This document shows positions 27,714-38,200 of a stretch of 64,000 nucleotides of DNA, piece after piece. Source of the stretch: Clostridiales bacterium (GTDB taxonomy: Bacteria; Bacillota; Clostridia; Monoglobales; Monoglobaceae). The DNA lies in contig JAHZIG010000007.1 in assembly GCA_019419865.1 (NCBI GenBank), forward strand, positions 62,001 to 126,000, given 5' to 3'. The translations under genes and the position numbers were made by a program. A model generated the notes under the pieces. The model did no database searches and was not told the origin of the DNA. It saw only the letters and a program-made list of their open reading frames with translations. Position 1 is the stretch's first letter; every line of letters starts with the position of its first letter.

Positions 27714-29523
27714 CATGGGCGGATTCGGCGGGATGCCGGGCGGAAAGAGAGGTCCCGGCGGACGCAACGGCTCCGGCGGAGAAAAACCAAAAGACCGTAA
27801 ATATGTGTTCGCGCGGCTTTGGAGTTATTTATATCGCTACAAATGGCTTATGCTTTTGGCGTTTGCGCTTACTGTGATCAGCAACCTGCTCGGGCTGGTA
27901 GGTCCTATGCTTTCGGGGTACGCCATAGACGCGATACACGGCGTTGGAGACGTCGATTTTGAAGGCGTGTTTGTCAACGCGGCGCTGATGATAATATTCT
28001 ATGCGATCTCATCGGCGCTCTCATATATTTTAAGCCGTATTATGATAAACCTGAGCCAAAAGATAATATTCCGTATGCGCAGCGACGTATTTAATAAATT
28101 AACGACTCTGCCAGTGGGGTATTTTGACAGGACTCAGACGGGCGATATAATAAGCCGAATATCCTATGATATAGATACGGTCAACGCTTCGTTATCGAAC
28201 GATCTGCTCCAGATATGTACGAGCGCGATCACGGTAATAGGTTCGCTGGCGATGATGATCATCATCTCTCCCGAGCTGGTTTCGGTGTTTGTTATCACCA
28301 TTCCCGCGTCTATATTCTTTACCAGATACATGACGAGAAGGGTGCGGCCGCTCTTTCATAAACGTTCGGTAAAACTGGGAGAACTTAACGGCTACGTTGA
28401 GGAAATAATAAGCGGACAGAGGACGGTCAAGGCGTATCACCAAGAAGAGACGATGATAAACAGGTTTGACGTTAAGAATACCGAGGCGGTGGACGCGTAC
28501 TATAACGCGGACTATTACGGAAGCATAACCGGACCGTCGGTCAATTTTATCAATAACTTATCGCTCTCTTTGATCAGCGTTTTGGGCGCTATCCTATATC
28601 TGTTCAGAAGCATATCGTTGGGCGACCTGTCCTCGTTCGTGTTGTACTCGCGTAAGTTCTCGGGTCCGATCAACGAGGCGGCGAATATACTCAGCGAGCT
28701 CCAGTCCGCATGCGCGGCGGCTGAGAGAGTGTTCAGGCTTATCGACGAAGCGCCCGAGCCTGCGGACATACCCGGAGCCGAGGAACTTAAGGATGTAAAG
28801 GGCGACGTCAGAATGGAGCATATACGCTTTGGATACGTCCCCGAACGCGTCGTTATCCACGATCTGAGCTTTCACGCGGAGCCGGGTAGTTTGACGGCTA
28901 TAGTCGGACCCACCGGAGCCGGAAAAACGACTTTGATCAATCTGCTAATGCGCTTTTACGACCCGCAGTCCGGCGTTATAAAGGTAGACGGCAAGGATAT
29001 ATCCGGGCTGACCAGGCAGAGCCTCAGAAAGGCGTATACTATGGTGCTTCAAGATACTTGGCTGTTTACCGGTACGATATACGAGAATATCTCTTACGGA
29101 AAAGAGGACGCGACGATAGACGACGTTATAAGAGTATGCAAGGCCGCGCGTATACACGACGCGATCATGCAAATGCCGAACGGCTACGATACTGTGCTGA
29201 GGGGCGAGGGCTCCGGACTTTCAAAGGGGCAAAAGCAAATGCTGACAATTGCCAGGGCAATGTTGTTGGATTCAAAGATGCTGATCTTGGACGAGGCGAC
29301 CTCGAACGTAGACACTCAGACGGAACAGAAGATACAGGCGGCGATGCGCGAGCTTATGAAAGGCAGGACCAGCTTTGTTATCGCGCATAGACTATCTACC
29401 ATACAGAATGCGGATCATATTTTGGTTGTGGATAACGGAGATATTGTAGAGCAGGGAACGCACGAGTCGCTGCTCAGGCTTGGCGGACTCTATTCTAAGC
29501 TGTACTATTCTCAGTTTAAGTGA
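27703..29523 (+). CDS. Heterodimeric ABC exporter, catalytic subunit
   Basis: A half-transporter of 606 residues. A Gly/Met/Lys-rich N-terminal extension of about 30 residues precedes six membrane helices and the nucleotide-binding domain with Walker A GPTGAGKTT, signature LSKGQKQML and Walker B MLILDEATSNVD with the catalytic Glu present. The signature has Lys in place of the second Gly. I chose the ATG at 27703, about nine bases after GGGAGG. A GTG at 27694 touches that site. It overlaps the previous gene by 11 bp. Confidence 0.92.
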   Translation: MAANMGGFGGMPGGKRGPGGRNGSGGEKPKDRKYVFARLWSYLYRYKWLMLLAFALTVISNLLGLVGPMLSGYAIDAIHGVGDVDFEGVFVNAALMIIFYAISSALSYILSRIMINLSQKIIFRMRSDVFNKLTTLPVGYFDRTQTGDIISRISYDIDTVNASLSNDLLQICTSAITVIGSLAMMIIISPELVSVFVITIPASIFFTRYMTRRVRPLFHKRSVKLGELNGYVEEIISGQRTVKAYHQEETMINRFDVKNTEAVDAYYNADYYGSITGPSVNFINNLSLSLISVLGAILYLFRSISLGDLSSFVLYSRKFSGPINEAANILSELQSACAAAERVFRLIDEAPEPADIPGAEELKDVKGDVRMEHIRFGYVPERVVIHDLSFHAEPGSLTAIVGPTGAGKTTLINLLMRFYDPQSGVIKVDGKDISGLTRQSLRKAYTMVLQDTWLFTGTIYENISYGKEDATIDDVIRVCKAARIHDAIMQMPNGYDTVLRGEGSGLSKGQKQMLTIARAMLLDSKMLILDEATSNVDTQTEQKIQAAMRELMKGRTSFVIAHRLSTIQNADHILVVDNGDIVEQGTHESLLRLGGLYSKLYYSQFK

Positions 29524-29572
29524 TATTTAACGGATAGCAACCGCGGCGTAATAAATCTTAAGACTAAACAAA

Positions 29573-29600
29573 AAATGTGCAGGCTTAGGCTTGCACATTT
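29573..29600. terminator. Bidirectional terminator between ABC and FUSC genes
   Basis: AAATGTGCA (29573-29581) and TGCACATTT (29592-29600) form a perfect stem between convergent genes. There is T-rich sequence on the plus side (TTTAATTTG) and T-rich complement on the minus side. Confidence 0.75.
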
Positions 29601-29608
29601 AATTTGTC

Positions 29609-31492
29609 TCATATTACGTCGTATTTAGAGTAGGTGTTGTTAAAGTTTCGTTCGAGTATAGTATTTTCCAGCTCGGTTTGTATCGTAGTTATTTCGTTAT
29701 CAAAGTAGTCGATATGGTTTTTGCTTATATGTTCAAAGTCGTAGATCATAAACAGATGTATCATTTCGAGCCTGAACGCGCGGCAGCTTGGCAGGATCGC
29801 CGCGGTGAGATGTCCTTTTTCCTGAACGTCGTCCGAGCGCGAGATTTTTTCCAGCTCGTTTACGTACATCTGGATAAGAAACAGCCTCTCGTCTATGAAG
29901 TATTTTTTACCTCCGCCTCGGCTTTCGTAGAGTCTCTCGTTATTTATAATACTCTTGAAGTCGGACGCAAAGCCTCGAAAATAGAATAATAAGTTTTTTA
30001 AATGATACTTCATAGCGTCGGCCTTTTCGGTTCTAAAAATTATCGTTCCGCCTATCCAGACTATGAACGCGGCCGCCAAAACAGCCGTAAATCTCGCCAG
30101 TATCGCGTTGGGAAGATCCATTACGTTCGGTATCAGACTGCCAACGGAGGATTGCGTTCCTATAAGGGCTATTACGGCTTGGTCGGTAAAAGTAAACATC
30201 AGCGAAAACGCCGCGAACATTATAACTATACTTTTTATTCGGGCGTCTCCCGGCAGGAACTCAGTGAAAAGAGCGTATACCGCAAGACCAAAAATCGTTC
30301 CCCATATTCTGGAAGCGGCGCGTTTGCTCTCGTCTTTGTGGAACGTCATCAACATACAGTATACCGTCAGCGGCAGCCAAACGCTTTTTACAAACGTCAT
30401 AGGATACGCTATGGCGAAACATATCAGATTTAGGAGAGCCGTTTTTAGCGCAAACCGAAAAACTCCGGAATGACGGCTGAAGTTCTTTCGCATCCGCTGA
30501 AGCTGGATACCGAATATGTCGTCGAAAGATATATCGTTTTCATATTTGGAGCTTCTTGAGTGTAGTTCGGCCGCAAATTTCCTGAGCAAAATATCCCAGC
30601 GCTCCTTATTCTTTTTGTCGCTATATCGGTGCGTGTCCAAAAACAGTTCTATGTCTGTTCCAAGCCGGTAATACGCGCTCTGTTTAGGATCGTTTGCGGC
30701 TTTTTTGAAGAGCTTGGCGAGGTCGCTGTAATATCCCTCGTCCGTTTTGGAAACGGGGTCGCTCGAAAACAAATCTTCGGCAAGCAGGTAGTGGAGCTGT
30801 TCTATATACAGCAAAATATGATAATACCACGCCTGCACGTCGTTCAGTTTAGAGCCTTGCTTTACGAGCGTGGGATAAATTTTTGAACAGAAGCCGTCTG
30901 CGATTGCAGAGTAATTTTCGGCGCCGTCCGAACGCTTTTTCTCCAAAATGGCATCCGATAAAATCGAAAACGCGTTTTTAATATCGCTGTCAAATTCAAG
31001 CCTTGGTATCTTTCTTTTACGTATCCAAAGATATACTCCTATAATACTAAAGGAAAGAACGCATATTATAAGGCACAAAAGAATATTGACCGGGGAGAGC
31101 GGATGGTACATCTGCGTCATCATAAAAGCGAAACCGTACATGAAATGATTCCTCGGCAGGAATTCGTCCGCGTTTATGTATATTATAAAGAACATTGCAA
31201 AGAAGTTTATAATAAGACACAGCGGGTAGTTTATGGTAGCCGCCACTCCGAGAAGCGCGCATATCGTAAGCTCGGCGAAATATTTTATGTACATTTTAAC
31301 CGGCATATCGGCCTTAACCAAACCGGAAGCCACAAACATAAACACTATAGAAACTGAAGTCAGCGCCGCGCCGCCGATATTCATCGCCAGCAGAAAGAGT
31401 ATAATACCAACGGCGATATTTGGCAGTCCCATAGCCCATCTTTTAAGCCAAGCGCCGAATTTTTGAAATGGTTTTGCTATACTGCCGGTCAT
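29609..31492 (-). CDS. FUSC-family (aromatic acid/fusaric acid exporter-like) membrane protein
   Basis: 627 residues with two blocks of hydrophobic helices (about 20-160 and 345-480) separated by a soluble stretch, and a C-terminal cytoplasmic region. This two-block arrangement, with the pattern LPLTVYCMLMTFHKDESKRAASRIWGTI near 375, is that of the FUSC/YccS-type transporters. The ATG follows AGGAGG with eight to nine bases spacing. It converges with the ABC exporter operon. The substrate is unknown. Confidence 0.78.
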   Translation of the reverse strand: MTGSIAKPFQKFGAWLKRWAMGLPNIAVGIILFLLAMNIGGAALTSVSIVFMFVASGLVKADMPVKMYIKYFAELTICALLGVAATINYPLCLIINFFAMFFIIYINADEFLPRNHFMYGFAFMMTQMYHPLSPVNILLCLIICVLSFSIIGVYLWIRKRKIPRLEFDSDIKNAFSILSDAILEKKRSDGAENYSAIADGFCSKIYPTLVKQGSKLNDVQAWYYHILLYIEQLHYLLAEDLFSSDPVSKTDEGYYSDLAKLFKKAANDPKQSAYYRLGTDIELFLDTHRYSDKKNKERWDILLRKFAAELHSRSSKYENDISFDDIFGIQLQRMRKNFSRHSGVFRFALKTALLNLICFAIAYPMTFVKSVWLPLTVYCMLMTFHKDESKRAASRIWGTIFGLAVYALFTEFLPGDARIKSIVIMFAAFSLMFTFTDQAVIALIGTQSSVGSLIPNVMDLPNAILARFTAVLAAAFIVWIGGTIIFRTEKADAMKYHLKNLLFYFRGFASDFKSIINNERLYESRGGGKKYFIDERLFLIQMYVNELEKISRSDDVQEKGHLTAAILPSCRAFRLEMIHLFMIYDFEHISKNHIDYFDNEITTIQTELENTILERNFNNTYSKYDVI

Positions 31493-31574
31493 CAGCGCAG
31501 CCCTCCTTTAGAATTATGTTAATTTTAGGTAATGCATTTATATGTGAATAAGCGCTTTAATAATTAAGAAACGA

Positions 31575-31599
31575 AACCCCGGCTTTACGCGCCGGGGCT
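31575..31599 (-). terminator. hpf terminator
   Basis: A stem of AACCCCGGC (31575-31583) with GCCGGGGCT (31591-31599), seven-base loop, followed on the minus strand by TTTCGTTTCTT. Confidence 0.75.
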
Positions 31600-31632
31600 G
31601 TATTAAAATCTCGGTCGATCCGATCAAGATGA

Positions 31633-32169
31633 TTATTCGAGTTCGAGAAGGGCGTAATTGCCGTCTTTTCTCTTATAAACGATGCTTGGACTCATTGTAT
31701 CCGGATTGTTGAATATAAAGAAATCGTGACCGAGCATGTTCATCTGCAGGATCGCTTCTTCAGCCATCATAGGCTTAGACGCGATCTTCTTGGTTTTGAT
31801 GATCTTAAACTCCTGTTCCTCTTCAACGTTATCATCCGTAGCGAAGTCCATGCTGTAATTTTCAAAGCCGCCGTCTCTGAGTCTCTTTGAAAGCTTTGTT
31901 TTATTCTTTCTTATCTGCCTGTCGATACTGCTAAGGCAAGAGTCTATCGCAGTCAGCAGATCTCTGTCTCTGTCTTCGGCTCTGATTATAAATCCCTTAT
32001 ACGGGAATGTAATTTCTACAATAATATTATCTCTTAGCTCGGAAACAACAATCTTACACTCTGTGGAATCATCGCTGAAAAACTTATTTAACTTCTTTAC
32101 TTTATCAAGGATCTTCTGTTTACTTGATTCCGCTAAATCGAGCTTTTTTGTTATAATGTTGTAAGTCAT
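31633..32169 (-). CDS. hpf: Ribosome hibernation-promoting factor, long form
   Basis: It dimerises ribosomes into inactive 100S particles in stationary phase. 178 residues: an N-terminal S30AE domain (about 1-100; ITKKLDLAESSKQKILDKV, then LLTAIDSCLSSIDRQIRKNKTKL), an acidic linker, and the C-terminal dimerisation domain (about 120-175; KPMMAEEAILQMNMLGHDFFIF, then YKRKDGNYALLE). The start is the ATG after GGAGGTTGTATT, since an upstream in-frame ATG overlaps that site. Confidence 0.96.
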   Translation of the reverse strand: MTYNIITKKLDLAESSKQKILDKVKKLNKFFSDDSTECKIVVSELRDNIIVEITFPYKGFIIRAEDRDRDLLTAIDSCLSSIDRQIRKNKTKLSKRLRDGGFENYSMDFATDDNVEEEQEFKIIKTKKIASKPMMAEEAILQMNMLGHDFFIFNNPDTMSPSIVYKRKDGNYALLELE

Positions 32170-32264
32170 AATACAACCTCCGTCCATTTTGTATTTAATA
32201 AATGGAAAATATAATGTGAAAAATATATAAAATATACTTCTTATTCACCATTTATTATATCCAT

Positions 32265-32293
32265 ATTATACACTTATTTTAGTTAAATAGCAA
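32265..32293 (-). promoter_or_regulatory. Sigma-A promoter of hpf
   Basis: Minus-strand TTGCTA (32293-32288), a 17-base spacer and TATAAT (32270-32265), about 95 bases upstream of the start. Confidence 0.8.
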
Positions 32294-32557
32294 TAGATTC
32301 GCGTTAAATTTTTACAATTTGTTAAAATTAGCTGAATAATACGGAGGCGCTCTTAGATATTAACCGCCGCATTATCTTTGTTTGTGCAAAAACTGCCGGA
32401 GATTTTTTTGCTGTCAAAAGATTTTGTTAAAAACTAAGGATTGATAAGGATGAACATGATTTTAAGAAAAATTAAATTCAGACATCACGACGTTGGTTTA
32501 TTATGTATGCATTTTTTAGTAAAAATAGAGGCATTTTGTATAAATAGCTTAAATTTA

Positions 32558-32586
32558 TTGACAATGGCGCTCTATGGTGATATAAT
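32558..32586 (+). promoter_or_regulatory. Sigma-A promoter ahead of the surface gene cluster
   Basis: TTGACA (32558-32563), a 17-base spacer and TATAAT (32581-32586), both perfect. It is about 470 bp ahead of the first surface gene. Confidence 0.85.
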
Positions 32587-32592
32587 ATCTAT

Positions 32593-33053
32593 GCATTAAT
32601 TGGGCTTTTTGTAATTTTTGCGTTATATGATATAGGGCGTGCGACTATATTTTTATAATAAAATATAGATTATAGATGTGATGTTAGATGGTAAGATCTG
32701 TGAACATAATTAATATGGGAGGATTTTTCTGGAGTTTACATATTTTTTTAGGTATTAACATAGATTAGCGTCGGTTGACAAAAATAATTGTCTCTAAACA
32801 ACGTTGAGGGGGCGTATATTATTAATAATATTCCAATTTAGGTATGAAGATGCAAAATGAGAGGTTATAGCGGTTTGCAGCGTTTATATTTTCGAGAAAA
32901 GGGCTTATAAGCGGCGGGGATTTGTTATACTTCTTTGGAGCAAACTTGTATAAGTCGGATATAATTTTGGCATATGAGCAGAAGATATTCGATTGTATAG
33001 TAATTGTGAAAAATATATCATTATATATAAAAGAAACAGGAGGTAACTTACCA
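32593..33053 (+). other. Long AT-rich leader before the first surface gene
   Basis: About 460 nt between the predicted transcription start and the ATG. No c-di-GMP or other riboswitch core was recognised. It holds several short open frames without good ribosome binding sites and a second TTGACA near 32778 without a matching -10. It ends with a strong AGGAGG. Confidence 0.5.
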
Positions 33054-35084
33054 ATGAAAATCAAATGGAAAACAAAACTTGGCGCTTTGATTGTAGCGCT
33101 GTGTCTCGTGATCGGCGGATTGCCGGTCTTTGCGATGGGGCCGGAGATCGAGGTAGTATTTACCGACGTTACGGACACGGATCTGACCACGCTTGCCGGC
33201 GAGGCGAAAATCATGGTCAGCGTAAGAGGCGCGGCCGGCGCGGCGACTATAGCGCAGATGGCTCTGGAGTTCTCGGGAGATATGGATTACAAGTCCATAC
33301 AATTTTTGCAGGGCGAGAATAATCCGCCGTCGTGCGTGCTGTATTCTCCCAACGCGGCGCTTGCAAACTCAAGAGGTTCTCTTATGCCGAGCATAATCGC
33401 GACCGAGCCTATAACGTTCGAGGAACAAACCGATCTGTTTATACTTACATTCTCGGGCGACGAGGGCGATTCGGTGACCTTGTCGCTGAACGATCTTGAT
33501 AATACGTATTGCACGGTAGACGGAAGCGATAGAGTTCCTTCACAGACGAATTCGATAACTGCAAACGCAAGCGCAAGCGCTAACGAAGGTAAAAGCGCCG
33601 TTGTGAGATTGGTTATGGACAGAGTGACCGACTTTGTCGGCGGCAGCGAGAGCGAAGGATATTTGGGCAGCGGTATCGAAGTGAGGATAACGAGCGAAAC
33701 GACCGATAATTATACGTTATATACGATCCTTAACAACACTCTCGTATCGCAGGGCGGACATCGCGAGAATGTATCGGTTCCTACCTTTACAGTGCAGGAC
33801 ACCGTTCTCAGCGACGATACGTATACGGTAGAGATTTCCGGAGTAGGATATATCCCGTACAGAGCGACCGGCGTAACTTTCGACGATGCGCTTGATGTAA
33901 CTAACGAGGATTTCGTTCCGGGCGATATAAACGGCGACGGCGTTGTCGACGTAGAGGATATGAGACTCTGCGAACAGGCGATAGAAGATCCGGATTATGC
34001 GGACGACTTATCCGGAGCGGCGGATTTTAACCGCGACGGAGCGGTCGATAGATACGATCTTGCGGTGTTCGACGGCATAGAGGACAACACGCCGGTAAAG
34101 ATGGAGAACCCGACTGTTACCGGAGGCTCTAATTCTATAGCGGTAAGCTGGTCGGCTCCTGACGATAACGGTTCCGCTATAACGGGATATACGATTAGAT
34201 ATGGAACAAGCTCGGACAACCTTACCGAGACCTACAACGTAACTGACGCGAGCGCTCTGTCGGCGACGATCTCAGGTCTTGCGGCTTCTACAAGATATTA
34301 CGTTTCGATTGCGGCAATAAACGAAAACGGTACCGGCGAGTTCTCGGACGCAGTATCGGCCACGACGTCCTCTTCGTCCGGCAGTAATACCGGCGGAAGC
34401 GGGACCGGAGGCGGCGGAACAGGCGGAAGCGGAACCGGCGGATTCAACGGCGGTTATACCGGCGGCGGAACTACCGGAGGAACTACGGGCGGTACGACCG
34501 GCGGCGATAGCGCGGCTACTCCGACTCCGGCTCCGGGAACGTTTACGGACCTTGCGGGTTACGACTGGGCGAGCGACGCTATATACAGACTCAGAGATCT
34601 TGGTATAATCAACGGTACGAGCGACACGACATACGCTCCGGCTGATAATATCAAACGCGGCGACTTCATATTGATCTTGACCAGAATGCTTGACATAAAC
34701 GACGAGTTCACGGAAAACTTCGCGGACGTACCGGCGGACAGCTATTACTATAACGCTATAGGATCGGCTGCGGCCGCGGGAATCGCTCAGGGCGACGGCG
34801 AGAACTTCATGCCGGAGGATAGCATAACGAGACAGGATCTGATAACGCTTGCATACCGCGCGTTTTTAGATCGCGGATACATATCCGAGGCGGCCGACAC
34901 TACCTCGCTCGACGTATTCGGCGATAAGGACAGCATTTCTGATTATGCGGTAAGCCCGATGGCGTCGATGGTATCGGCGGGCATTATCCAGGGCAGCGAC
35001 GACGGAAACGTTAATCCGCTTGGAAACGCGACCAGAGCGGAAGTTGCGGTTATGTGCTCGAGACTTGTCGATATCATGCAGTAG
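33054..35084 (+). CDS. SLH-anchored surface protein with cohesin-like, X-module, dockerin and Fn3 modules
   Basis: 676 residues. Order by eye: signal peptide ending PVFA (about 1-27); cohesin-like beta-sandwich (about 28-175); an X-module-like domain ending SGVGYIPYRATGV (about 180-280); a two-loop dockerin (about 288-345; GDINGDGVVDVEDM and DFNRDGAVDRYDL, both with canonical calcium-ligand spacing); Fn3 (about 350-435); Gly/Thr-rich linker; three SLH repeats (about 495-676). The SLH part should bind secondary cell-wall polymer. The other modules could hold partners from the next three genes. AGGAGG before the ATG decides the start. Cohesin assignment is inferred from fold-like pattern, not from a search. 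Confidence 0.82.
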   Translation: MKIKWKTKLGALIVALCLVIGGLPVFAMGPEIEVVFTDVTDTDLTTLAGEAKIMVSVRGAAGAATIAQMALEFSGDMDYKSIQFLQGENNPPSCVLYSPNAALANSRGSLMPSIIATEPITFEEQTDLFILTFSGDEGDSVTLSLNDLDNTYCTVDGSDRVPSQTNSITANASASANEGKSAVVRLVMDRVTDFVGGSESEGYLGSGIEVRITSETTDNYTLYTILNNTLVSQGGHRENVSVPTFTVQDTVLSDDTYTVEISGVGYIPYRATGVTFDDALDVTNEDFVPGDINGDGVVDVEDMRLCEQAIEDPDYADDLSGAADFNRDGAVDRYDLAVFDGIEDNTPVKMENPTVTGGSNSIAVSWSAPDDNGSAITGYTIRYGTSSDNLTETYNVTDASALSATISGLAASTRYYVSIAAINENGTGEFSDAVSATTSSSSGSNTGGSGTGGGGTGGSGTGGFNGGYTGGGTTGGTTGGTTGGDSAATPTPAPGTFTDLAGYDWASDAIYRLRDLGIINGTSDTTYAPADNIKRGDFILILTRMLDINDEFTENFADVPADSYYYNAIGSAAAAGIAQGDGENFMPEDSITRQDLITLAYRAFLDRGYISEAADTTSLDVFGDKDSISDYAVSPMASMVSAGIIQGSDDGNVNPLGNATRAEVAVMCSRLVDIMQ

Positions 35085-35150
35085 TAATATCGGTTCAAGA
35101 AAACGAACATAAAAAGATATATATAATAGGAAATAACTGAATTTTATAAG

Positions 35151-35200
35151 CGGCGGGCGAAACGTTTAAAATGGATAAAAATGGACGCGCCCGCCCGCCG
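35151..35200 (+). terminator. GC-rich hairpin after the first surface gene
   Basis: CGGCGGGCG (35151-35159) pairs with CGCCCGCCG (35192-35200) across a 32-base A-rich loop. No T-run follows, so it may slow but not end transcription. Confidence 0.4.
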
Positions 35201-35235
35201 GTTTAAACTAAGAGCTTTTAATATTGTGTTTGGTT

Positions 35236-35265
35236 ATACGTTTCGATCGTAAGAGCGAGACGTAT
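35236..35265 (+). promoter_or_regulatory. Hairpin in the leader of client gene 1
   Basis: ATACGTTTCG (35236-35245) and CGAGACGTAT (35256-35265) form a 10-bp stem with one G-T wobble, 34 bases before the start codon. Function unknown. Confidence 0.4.
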
Positions 35266-35298
35266 AATGTATATAATTTTTGAAAGAGGGTTTGAATA

Positions 35299-38200
35299 AT
35301 GAAAATCAAAAAACTATTGGCGGCAGTATTCTTTTGCGCGGCGATAATTTGCGCGATGAGCACAACGGGTTTTGCGGATGAGACAATTGGCATTTCTACT
35401 GTTGATGAACTGCAGGCAATTTCAGGGGAAGGCAACTATATACTTTTAAACGATATAGACGCGAGTGGATTAACCACCATTGAGAATTTTAACGGAACAT
35501 TAGACGGAGACGGTTACAAGATAACAAATCTTACATGCTCGCTATTTAATAATATTGACAACGCCGAAGTGACGGATTTGACTATTGAAAATGCAAGTAT
35601 TACGGGTCAATATAATTTAGAAGAAGGGAACAGCGACATAAAAGTTGGTATTTTAGCTAAAGAAGCTGGTTACAGTACCATTGCCAATGTAAGCGTTAGA
35701 GGGGTGATTGATATAGATGTCAACGCTCCAAGCCTTGTCGGTGGTCTGTTTGGTTTTTCGAGCAGAAATATTGTAGCAAACTGTTTTTATACCGGAGATA
35801 TTGATGTAACAAGTACAAACGATACGGCGGATGTAAATGTTGGCGGTATCGCGGGCGGTACATGGATACAGGATGATTATGGAGAATATAGTAAATGCGT
35901 TACAAATGGAACAATTTTATGTAATGACGCTAATAAAGCTTTTCTTGGCGGAATTTCCGGATATTTTACAGTCGTAGGCTGGGATAAGGGTTCTATCGGT
36001 GGTTGTAGTTCTAATATGAATATTTCTGGAACGGCAAATGAGATAAAAGCCGGTGGTATGAGCGGACTTGCGAACTATCAATCAGCGATCAGAGAATCTT
36101 TTTCAAGCGTTACGATAAATATAACCGGAGAGGTCGACGCGGTAGCCGGTGGTATTATTGGTTATGGAGAGCTAAACGCTTCAATAAATAATTGTTATGT
36201 TACAGATTGTGATATTACCGTAACAGTTAATGATACTACCAAAACGGCATATGCCGGTGGGCTTGCCGGTTTAACATGGGGAAGCGGTAACGGAATGATA
36301 TATATTGGAAATTGTATATTGATAGATAATAATATCAGCGCAGGGGCAAAAGATTGCGCAGGTATTGTAGCTGGAGGTCAAGCGCATAACAGTAGCTATA
36401 GTAACTGCTATTTTAATGGCGGTAGCAACGACGCCTTTGGATCTCAGGAAGGCGATAACTTTTCTGCCAACGACGTTACGGCAAAGGATGATGCAGAAAT
36501 AAGAGATGTAAATACATATTCAAACTGGGAAGGCTTTGGTGAAATATGGGATATTTCCGATGAAGGTATCCAGCTAAAAGAAGTAAAGGAGAATGTTCCG
36601 TACAAAACAATTTTTGTAGATAGTAATTTGACCGGAGACGACGGAGAGTGGTATGAGATCAATGGCGGTGAATATACTGCGGTAATAGGAAAGAGTGTTT
36701 TTGTCAATATAGACTCTGCTGTTGAAGCGGCAAACGAAGGCGATACCATTATCATCTTGCCGGGCGAGTATACCTTTATACCTACTATTGATAACAAAGA
36801 AGTTCTCTACATAAATAAACCAATAACCTTAAAGGGCGAAAACGACGTAGAGATAACGGGCAGCATACGCATACAGTCCGGCGACGTTATCATAGACGGA
36901 CTTAAGTTTACCGAACCGGTTGTTCTGCCAGCCGCAGATAATGATCCGATCTGTATCGATATAAATACGGTGGTAGCTCCTGCAACGTCTTATGATAATA
37001 TAACAATAACAAATTGCGACTTTACTCCAACTACCAAATATATCCCTGGTGTAGTAGGCCAAAGAACTAAAGGTATAGTCACCTCGTCTACCGGTAAATA
37101 TAACAACCTTGTTATTAGCAACAACACCTTTGGCAATCTGGAAACGGCAATACATCTGAATCCGGCGTCAAATGGTATAACCAACGTTGTTATCTCGGGC
37201 AATACGTCTGACGATACCAACGGTACGTTTGCAAAACTTGAGAGCGTTCAAACGGCTACGATAACCAATAACGAAATATCCGCGCCTATCTATGTAAGAC
37301 CGGATTGGAATGCAACTAATCCCACCCCGTCTACTGACATAAACATAAACGAAAACGCTTTTCTCGGCGGTAACGCTGTTATAAATGTGGACAAAGCGGG
37401 ACAAAAGGACGGTTTTGATATAAGCGCTAACTATTGGGAAAACATTGAAGCTCCGTCTCCGGAAAACTGCGTAAAAGTTACTTATCAGGGCGGCAGCATC
37501 GGGGAAACGGTTACGCCGACCATGACCAGCTACTATACGAACTACATTGACGGAGAACTTAGCAACTTAGTCAAATACGTATCAGAATCGAGCGCAGTCG
37601 ACAAGAAAGTAACATTTAAGCAGATCGTTGATGAAGCCACGGGTAAAGCTACAAACCAATTCTACGTATATCTCGAAGGAAGCGTTACAGATGAAATCAC
37701 GGAAATAACCGAGCCGGCGCAGATCAAAGATCTTGTAGCCGTCGACGTTAAGATAAACGTTACAGGCGCACAGATCGGCGATAGCTCTGACAAATACAGC
37801 TTTGCGTTCGAGAGCTTTGAAGTAGCAGACGACAGATGGCAGTTCCACTTAGAGGACGGCAACCGTTTCTTGATCTATCAAAAGGGAGATATAGACGGAA
37901 ACGCAGATCTGTCCGGAGAGAAGATATTGCTCGGAACTTTGACTCTCGGCGGCTACGGCGAAGGAACGCTCAAGGCTGAGCCTGGAGCTGAGGAAAATAC
38001 TGTGGAGCAGAGAAGCGACGACGGCATGAATCTCGTCAAGAGCAGTATGCTTAGCGGCGAAGAGTTCCTGTTTGAGATCAAGGCGGAAACAGCTACTCTC
38101 AATGTAAAAGTTCAATTCAACAATGAGATAAGCGACAACCCGACCGATTACCAGCAGATGTGGGCGGAGATCACAGGCGGAACGCTGACCGAGACAAAAG

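Noticed and set aside
32593..35298. c-di-GMP riboswitch before the surface genes
   Set aside because: No GGCAAACC or other core of the type I or II aptamers was found by eye in either leader.
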